Of a DNA stretch of 64,000 bases, positions 59,829 to 64,000 are shown piece by piece. Positions within the stretch are counted from its first letter, which is position 1. The number at the start of each line of letters is the position of its first letter. The stretch comes from Polynucleobacter corsicus. GTDB lineage: Bacteria; Pseudomonadota; Gammaproteobacteria; Burkholderiales; Burkholderiaceae. The translations under genes and the position numbers were made by a program. Below the pieces are notes generated by a model. The model was not told the origin of the DNA and searched no databases. It saw only the letters and a program-made list of their open reading frames with translations. Where the stretch lies: positions 1,426,001 to 1,490,000 of the forward strand of contig NZ_CP061314.1 of the NCBI RefSeq assembly GCF_018688255.1, read 5' to 3'.

Positions 59829-59853
59829 AAGCCCGGTACGCCGGGCTTTTTTA
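59829..59853. terminator. Bidirectional intrinsic terminator
   Basis: AAAA, GCCCGG (59831-59836), loop TACG, CCGGGC (59841-59846), TTTTTTATT. It ends efp (plus) and, less strongly, nagZ (minus). Confidence 0.85.
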
Positions 59854-59857
59854 TTGC

Positions 59858-60946
59858 CTAGGTAATAAGCTTTAGCTGCTTGAGTAAGCCTTTGGCATGC
59901 TGGTATTGAGCCTCATCTTGCAGCTCAGCCCAGGCAGGAGCTGTAGCAGTTGGCATCAAGCGATTTAATCGAATTGCCGATTCCGCTTGCTTTGCTTTAG
60001 AGACTTTCAATTGACTGAGCAATTGATCTGCAAGGTCTGGGCGATTGCAGATTAATACTGCATCGCATCCTGCCTCAAGTGCCATATCAGCACCCTTGAC
60101 CACAGAACCGGCAACACTGGCGCCCTCCATAGAAAGGTCATCGCTAAAGATCACACCTTCAAAGCCCAACTCTTGACGCAAAATGGAATGCAACCAAACC
60201 TTAGAGAATCCTGCAGGATTTTTATCTACTTTCGGATAAATCACATGCGCTGGCATTACTGCAGTCAAACTCAGATCTAACCACTCATAAGGCTTAGCAT
60301 CGTCATTCAGAATGATCTCTAATGGACGCTCATCAACTGGAATGGCCACATGAGAATCCGCCTCTGCCCAGCCATGACCCGGAAAATGCTTTCCGCAATT
60401 TGCCATACCCGCAAGTCGCAGGCCTTCGTTCAAACTCTTCGCCAATGCGAAAGTGATTTGTGGATCACGACTAAAGGCGCGATCGCCGATTACACCGCTG
60501 CGACCAAAGTCTAAATCCAGGACGGGAGTAAAGCTAAAGTCCACGCCGCAAGCTCTTAACTCGGCAGCGAGGATATATCCACAGGCGGTAGCTGCAGCCA
60601 TAGCGATGGCGGCTGATTCAGCGGCGTGTTTTGATTTATCTGTTGATTTATTTTTAGCCCCCCAAAGCTCACCAAGCTTGCGCATAGCAGGCAAATGGGT
60701 AAAGCCATCAGTCCTGCAGCGCTGCACACGTCCACCCTCATGATCAATCGAGATTAATACATCGGAACGGAGTTTTTTAATTTCTGCAGTGAGTTTGGCG
60801 AGCTGCTTGCGATTAGCAAAGTTTCTGCCAAACAAAATCACGCCACCGGTAAGGGGGTGCAAGATGCGACGACGATCCTCTGCATTTAACTCGAGACCAA
60901 CAACATCTAAAGTAACTGGGCCTGGCTTCATGGTCGACTTAGTCAT
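59858..60946 (-). CDS. nagZ: Beta-N-acetylhexosaminidase
   Basis: NagZ removes GlcNAc from muropeptides in cell wall recycling. The 362-residue cytoplasmic GH3 enzyme has the catalytic loop GKHFPGHGWAEADSHVAIP (His-Asp dyad) and the nucleophile Asp in IFSDDLSMEGA. It starts at 60946 and is the last gene of the rnc-era-recO-pdxJ-acpS-nagZ cluster. Confidence 0.95.
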   Translation of the reverse strand: MTKSTMKPGPVTLDVVGLELNAEDRRRILHPLTGGVILFGRNFANRKQLAKLTAEIKKLRSDVLISIDHEGGRVQRCRTDGFTHLPAMRKLGELWGAKNKSTDKSKHAAESAAIAMAAATACGYILAAELRACGVDFSFTPVLDLDFGRSGVIGDRAFSRDPQITFALAKSLNEGLRLAGMANCGKHFPGHGWAEADSHVAIPVDERPLEIILNDDAKPYEWLDLSLTAVMPAHVIYPKVDKNPAGFSKVWLHSILRQELGFEGVIFSDDLSMEGASVAGSVVKGADMALEAGCDAVLICNRPDLADQLLSQLKVSKAKQAESAIRLNRLMPTATAPAWAELQDEAQYQHAKGLLKQLKLIT

Positions 60947-60990
60947 ACATTCCTCGAAATTTTTAGTTTTATCTACTTTTGAGAGTTGTT

Positions 60991-61383
60991 TTATTTTTGA
61001 ACTACGATGACATGGGCTATTGCCATGTCTTGCTCATCACTAACAGTGACCTGAGCTTCCCAGTTTTTTTCCAGCATAAATTGCGCAAGCGCTCCCAGAT
61101 AGGAGGTAACCGGCTTGCCGCTAGGCTCATTCAATGTTTGGAGAGATCTCCAGGTCATTGGCATTCTCATGCCCAGGCCAATGGCTTTGGAGAAAGCCTC
61201 TTTTGCAGCAAAGCGCGTTGCTAAGAAGGCAATGCCCCGTTTATGGTTTCTGGCTAAGCGATGTTTAAAAACCAACATCTCATCTGGGCCCAAGATTTTT
61301 TCAGCAAGGCGACCATTGGTACGATCGTAAGCAGCTTGAAGTCGCTCGATCTGCAAGATGTCTGTACCTATGCCAATGATCAT
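60991..61383 (-). CDS. acpS: Holo-[acyl-carrier-protein] synthase
   Basis: AcpS transfers phosphopantetheine from CoA to ACP. The 130-residue protein starts MIIGIGTDILQIERL with the catalytic Asp, and FLATRFAAKEAFSKAIG contains the Glu and Lys of the active site. It lies 15 bases after pdxJ. Confidence 0.96.
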   Translation of the reverse strand: MIIGIGTDILQIERLQAAYDRTNGRLAEKILGPDEMLVFKHRLARNHKRGIAFLATRFAAKEAFSKAIGLGMRMPMTWRSLQTLNEPSGKPVTSYLGALAQFMLEKNWEAQVTVSDEQDMAIAHVIVVQK

Positions 61384-61398
61384 GTGATATTAAATATT

Positions 61399-62142
61399 TT
61401 AAGTGTGTGTCCTACCCTGAATCATCAGGGCCTTCATATCCGTAATTGCTTTTTGCCAACCCTTAAAGAGTGCCTCAGCAACAATGGCATGACCAATATT
61501 GAGCTCGGATAGCTCGGCAATGCCAGCAACTGGAATTACATTGCCCTCGTGCAAACCATGGCCTGCATTGACACGCAAGCCAATACTTTTTCCAAACTGT
61601 GCTGCTGTTCTGATGCGCTCGAGCTCCTGCTTCTGTTGATCACCAGCTAGATGAGCGTAGCGACCAGTATGTAATTCGACTACTGTGGCACCCACATCTT
61701 TAGCAGCTTGGATTTGCTGCTCTTCTGGATCAATAAATAGCGAGACTCTGATGCCAGCAGCTTTTAATTGTGTAGTGGCGGCTTTGACTGCTTCAAAGTG
61801 ACCTACGACATCTAAGCCACCTTCAGTAGTGACCTCTTCACGCTTCTCAGGAACAAGGCAAACATCTTGTGGCTGAACCTGACAGGCAATCTTAATCATC
61901 TCTGGAGTGACAGCGCATTCCAGGTTCATACGCGTCTGAATCAAAGGACGAAGCGCCAATAAATCTGCATCTTTAATATGGCGACGATCTTCGCGTAAAT
62001 GTAAGGTAATCAAATCAGCGCCAGCCTCTTCAGCCAAGCGAGCAGCTTTTAGCGGGTCGGGGTAGACCGTTCCACGTGCATTACGCAAGGTAGCAACGTG
62101 ATCGATATTGATACCAAGTTCAAGGATGTTGGGGTTGCTCAT
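61399..62142 (-). CDS. pdxJ: Pyridoxine 5'-phosphate synthase
   Basis: PdxJ condenses 3-amino-2-oxopropyl phosphate with deoxyxylulose 5-phosphate to make pyridoxine phosphate. The 247-residue TIM barrel has LGINIDHVATLRNARG, LITLHLREDRRHI and NAGHGLHEGNV motifs. It is between recO and acpS (pdxJ-acpS is a standard pair). Confidence 0.97.
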   Translation of the reverse strand: MSNPNILELGINIDHVATLRNARGTVYPDPLKAARLAEEAGADLITLHLREDRRHIKDADLLALRPLIQTRMNLECAVTPEMIKIACQVQPQDVCLVPEKREEVTTEGGLDVVGHFEAVKAATTQLKAAGIRVSLFIDPEEQQIQAAKDVGATVVELHTGRYAHLAGDQQKQELERIRTAAQFGKSIGLRVNAGHGLHEGNVIPVAGIAELSELNIGHAIVAEALFKGWQKAITDMKALMIQGRTHT

Positions 62143-62154
62143 ATTTATAGATTA

Positions 62155-62889
62155 CTAGATTTTCTTGAGATCAATCAAAATCTGACGGGTAGTGAGCACT
62201 TGATCTTGCAGGTGTAAACCCAACAAGAAGCGCATCAACTGCTTACTCTCAGAAAGTGTCTCTTGATCTGAAAAGTCTCCCGCTGCGATAGCTAGCAAGG
62301 ATTTGCCGCTCAAGACTGGCCAATGCCCTGGATCGTCTCCTTGCGCAGGCCTGACGCCACGTTCTGGCTGATAAACGTACTGCTCATTTGATATGGGGGC
62401 GCTATTGGTTTCAACACAGCGGTCTAGTGCTGCTGCATAGCCGGTCTCTTGCAAGAGCGTTAACTCAAAGGGGCGTAGGATTTCTTCTAGGCCCTTGGAT
62501 TGAAATTCAAGATTCGATAAAGCGGAGATCGTATCGGTGTAATGGTCGTAGAGTCTTTCATAGTCGTCTTCACGAGCCAGAAATTTGACTAGCAACTCAT
62601 TGAGATAGAAGCCGCAGAGCAAGGCATCGCCTACCAAAGAGGGTGTACCGCCAACCCACTCTGATTTCGTTAAAGTACGCAGCTCGGACTTGCCACTCCA
62701 GGAAACCAATAGCGGTTGAAAACGCTGCAAGACTGGACGCAATACCGAATGGGGACGCTTAGCGCCTTTAGCAATTAGCGCCATGCGGCCATATTGTCGT
62801 GTAAACACATCCAGAATTAAGCTAGTTTCCTTATAAGGAATGCTGTGCAATACAAAAGCAGGTTCGTCAGCAACACGAATGGAGGCCAT
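62155..62889 (-). CDS. recO: DNA repair protein RecO
   Basis: RecO loads RecA onto SSB-coated DNA with RecR. The 244-residue protein has the family start FVLHSIPYKETSLILDVFTRQYGRMALIAKGAKRP and a helical C-terminus. The zinc-finger Cys cluster of some RecO proteins is absent; one Cys is near ALDRCVETN. It lies between era and pdxJ. Confidence 0.93.
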   Translation of the reverse strand: MASIRVADEPAFVLHSIPYKETSLILDVFTRQYGRMALIAKGAKRPHSVLRPVLQRFQPLLVSWSGKSELRTLTKSEWVGGTPSLVGDALLCGFYLNELLVKFLAREDDYERLYDHYTDTISALSNLEFQSKGLEEILRPFELTLLQETGYAAALDRCVETNSAPISNEQYVYQPERGVRPAQGDDPGHWPVLSGKSLLAIAAGDFSDQETLSESKQLMRFLLGLHLQDQVLTTRQILIDLKKI

Positions 62890-62895
62890 AGCTAC

Positions 62896-63831
62896 TTACT
62901 CTAGTCCCTGAGCCCGTAATTCAGCACGATCATCTGCCCAGCCACGCTTGACCTTAACCCAAGTCTCTAAAAATACTTTGCCGTCAAAGAGCTTTTCCAT
63001 ATCAATGCGTGCGTCGGTAGAGATCTTCTTGAGTCGCTCACCCTTAGCACCAATAATCATCGCCTTATGGCTATCGCGATCAACCAAAATGGTTGCTGCA
63101 ATACGGCGCATCTTGCCATCCATCTTGAACTGATCAATCACTACTGTGCTGGTGTAAGGCAACTCCTCACCAGTGAAGCGGAAAACCTTCTCACGCAGGA
63201 TCTCGGCGGCCAAGAAGCGCTCACTGCGATCGGTAATGGTATCGCCATCGTAGACTGCCGGCGCTTCAGGCAAATATCCCTCAAGTACGTCTAATAATCT
63301 TTCAATATCCCCTGGACTCTTGGCGCTCATTGGGACGATTTCAGCAAACTCACACTTCTGATCTTCATGTCCACCTAGTTCGCACCAAGCTTGGCTCATT
63401 TCTTTCATGAAATTAAGTAAGGCCTGATCACGCTCAGAGGGAGTCTGAAAGCGGCTATTAAATAGATCCAATTTATTTAAGACCAGGACAACAGGCAAGT
63501 CATGTGGGAGTAATTTCAAAACCTTCTTGTCATCCTCACCAAAGTAGCCAGCCTCGACTACAAAGCAAGCGACATTCACATCTTGCAGAGCCGTAGTTAC
63601 CGTGCGGTTCAGGGCCTTATTTAAGGTATTGATTAAACGAGTCTGAAAGCCCGGTGTATCGATGAAGATGAATTGCGCTTCTTCGCGATTCTGAATACCT
63701 AAAATACGATGGCGTGTAGTTTGTGCTTTGCGTGAGGTAATACTGATCTTCTGCCCAACTAAAGCATTTAAGAGAGTTGATTTGCCCATATTGGGACGGC
63801 CAACGATGGCGATGGTGCCGCATCTAAACAC
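62896..63831 (-). CDS. era: GTPase Era
   Basis: Era is an essential GTPase for 16S rRNA maturation and 30S assembly. The 311-residue protein has G1 GRPNMGKST, G3 IDTPG, G4 LNKLD, and a C-terminal KH RNA-binding domain (VDRDSHKAMIIGAKGERLKKI). It starts at a GTG (63831), with GAAGGG upstream, only 2 bases after the rnc stop, so translation is probably coupled to rnc. Confidence 0.96.
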   Translation of the reverse strand: MFRCGTIAIVGRPNMGKSTLLNALVGQKISITSRKAQTTRHRILGIQNREEAQFIFIDTPGFQTRLINTLNKALNRTVTTALQDVNVACFVVEAGYFGEDDKKVLKLLPHDLPVVLVLNKLDLFNSRFQTPSERDQALLNFMKEMSQAWCELGGHEDQKCEFAEIVPMSAKSPGDIERLLDVLEGYLPEAPAVYDGDTITDRSERFLAAEILREKVFRFTGEELPYTSTVVIDQFKMDGKMRRIAATILVDRDSHKAMIIGAKGERLKKISTDARIDMEKLFDGKVFLETWVKVKRGWADDRAELRAQGLE

Positions 63832-63833
63832 GA

Positions 63834-64000
63834 TTAGCCCTTCAGCTTAAGATTTAACTGCTCTTCGGTTGCCACTTTTTTTGCTGCTTTCTTTTTGGCC
63901 GACCGAGTCTTTTTGGGCTTACCCAGAGCCTGCGGCAGGGCCTTCAGTGCTGCGATGAGTGCTAGCTTTGCTGCCGCTTGCTCTGCTGCACGTCGTGAGG
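63834..64000 (-). CDS. rnc: Ribonuclease III, C-terminal part (cut by the window edge)
   Basis: The last 54 codons of a minus-strand gene enter the window. They read SRRAAEQAAAKLALIAALK..., the end of an RNase III double-stranded-RNA-binding domain (conserved SRRxAEQxAA), then a Lys/Ala-rich basic tail (PKKTRSAKKKAAKKV) to the TAA at 63834-63836. It lies immediately upstream of era, the standard rnc-era pair. The catalytic domain lies outside the window. The basic tail is longer than in E. coli RNase III. Confidence 0.85.
   Translation of the reverse strand, partial: SRRAAEQAAAKLALIAALKALPQALGKPKKTRSAKKKAAKKVATEEQLNLKLKG

Noticed and set aside
1..64000. CRISPR array, prophage or defence island
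   Set aside because: No regularly spaced direct repeats, phage structural genes, or restriction/abortive-infection clusters were seen in the window; only the IS and the DnaB intein are mobile.

Overview
The window looks like chromosomal DNA from a small-genome, moderate-GC betaproteobacterium of the Burkholderiaceae, most probably Polynucleobacter. The evidence is the gene content and order: rpsF-priB-rpsR-rplI-dnaB, rnc-era-recO-pdxJ-acpS-nagZ, divergent uvrC/earP-efp with an Arg32-type EF-P, an intracellular PHB depolymerase, Bug-type (TctC) receptors, and a DnaB helicase interrupted by an intein. The genus call is inference from protein similarity and synteny, not from a search.

Layout. 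1-1.9 kb: an IS3-family insertion sequence (terminal inverted repeats, orfA/orfB with a GGGAAAC slippery heptamer) abutting a decapitated LacI-family regulator. 2-3.6 kb: a Rap1a/Tai-like secreted protein and a DUF3300 lipoprotein. 3.6-9.1 kb: the complete isc Fe-S assembly operon iscR-iscS-iscU-iscA-hscB-hscA-fdx on the minus strand, with a recognisable IscR-binding site ahead of iscR. 9.2-15.8 kb: uvrB, an aromatic/aspartate aminotransferase, PHB depolymerase, an RnfB-like ferredoxin, nth and a DUF1841 gene. 15.8-24.9 kb: an EamA transporter, a pxpA remnant, two solute-binding proteins, a HIT protein, isocitrate lyase, an MFS transporter, and clpB behind a sigma-32-type promoter. 25-31.9 kb: small housekeeping and poorly characterised genes (GIY-YIG, DnaQ/GIY-YIG fusion, TPR, Rrf2, DUF2244, LON-domain, MpaB-like, AlkB, an FAD amine-oxidase-like protein). 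32-38 kb: moeA-moaD-moaE and alaA-like/hom/thrC, all minus strand. 38-45.2 kb: a lipid A L-Ara4N (arn) operon with ArnA split into two genes. 45.3-48.6 kb: bcp, phoH behind a candidate attenuator leader, an NlpC/P60 lipoprotein, and a small two-repeat exported protein. 48.6-52.7 kb: dnaB (with intein), rplI, rpsR, priB, rpsF. 52.8-55.4 kb: asparaginase and lexA (divergent, with an SOS box), a lipoprotein, tRNA-Cys and tRNA-Gly. 55.5-64 kb: pgsA, uvrC, earP, efp, and nagZ-acpS-pdxJ-recO-era-rnc (rnc cut by the window edge).

How the parts work together. The isc genes build Fe-S clusters that Nth and the RnfB-like protein in this window would need. EarP would rhamnosylate Arg32 of the EF-P encoded next to it. 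The arn genes would make and attach L-Ara4N to lipid A, but Ugd and the ArnE/F flippase are not in the window. LexA, UvrB, UvrC, RecO, Nth and AlkB make the region rich in DNA repair genes.

The most unusual objects are the DnaB intein, whose sequence fits the class 3 (Ala1, W-C-T) mechanism and sits exactly in the Walker A motif; the phoH leader terminator; a probably leaderless, LexA-boxed lexA mRNA; and the overlapping divergent start codons of uvrC and earP. I saw no CRISPR array, prophage, obvious new defence system or rRNA. There is no gene-free stretch longer than 300 bases.
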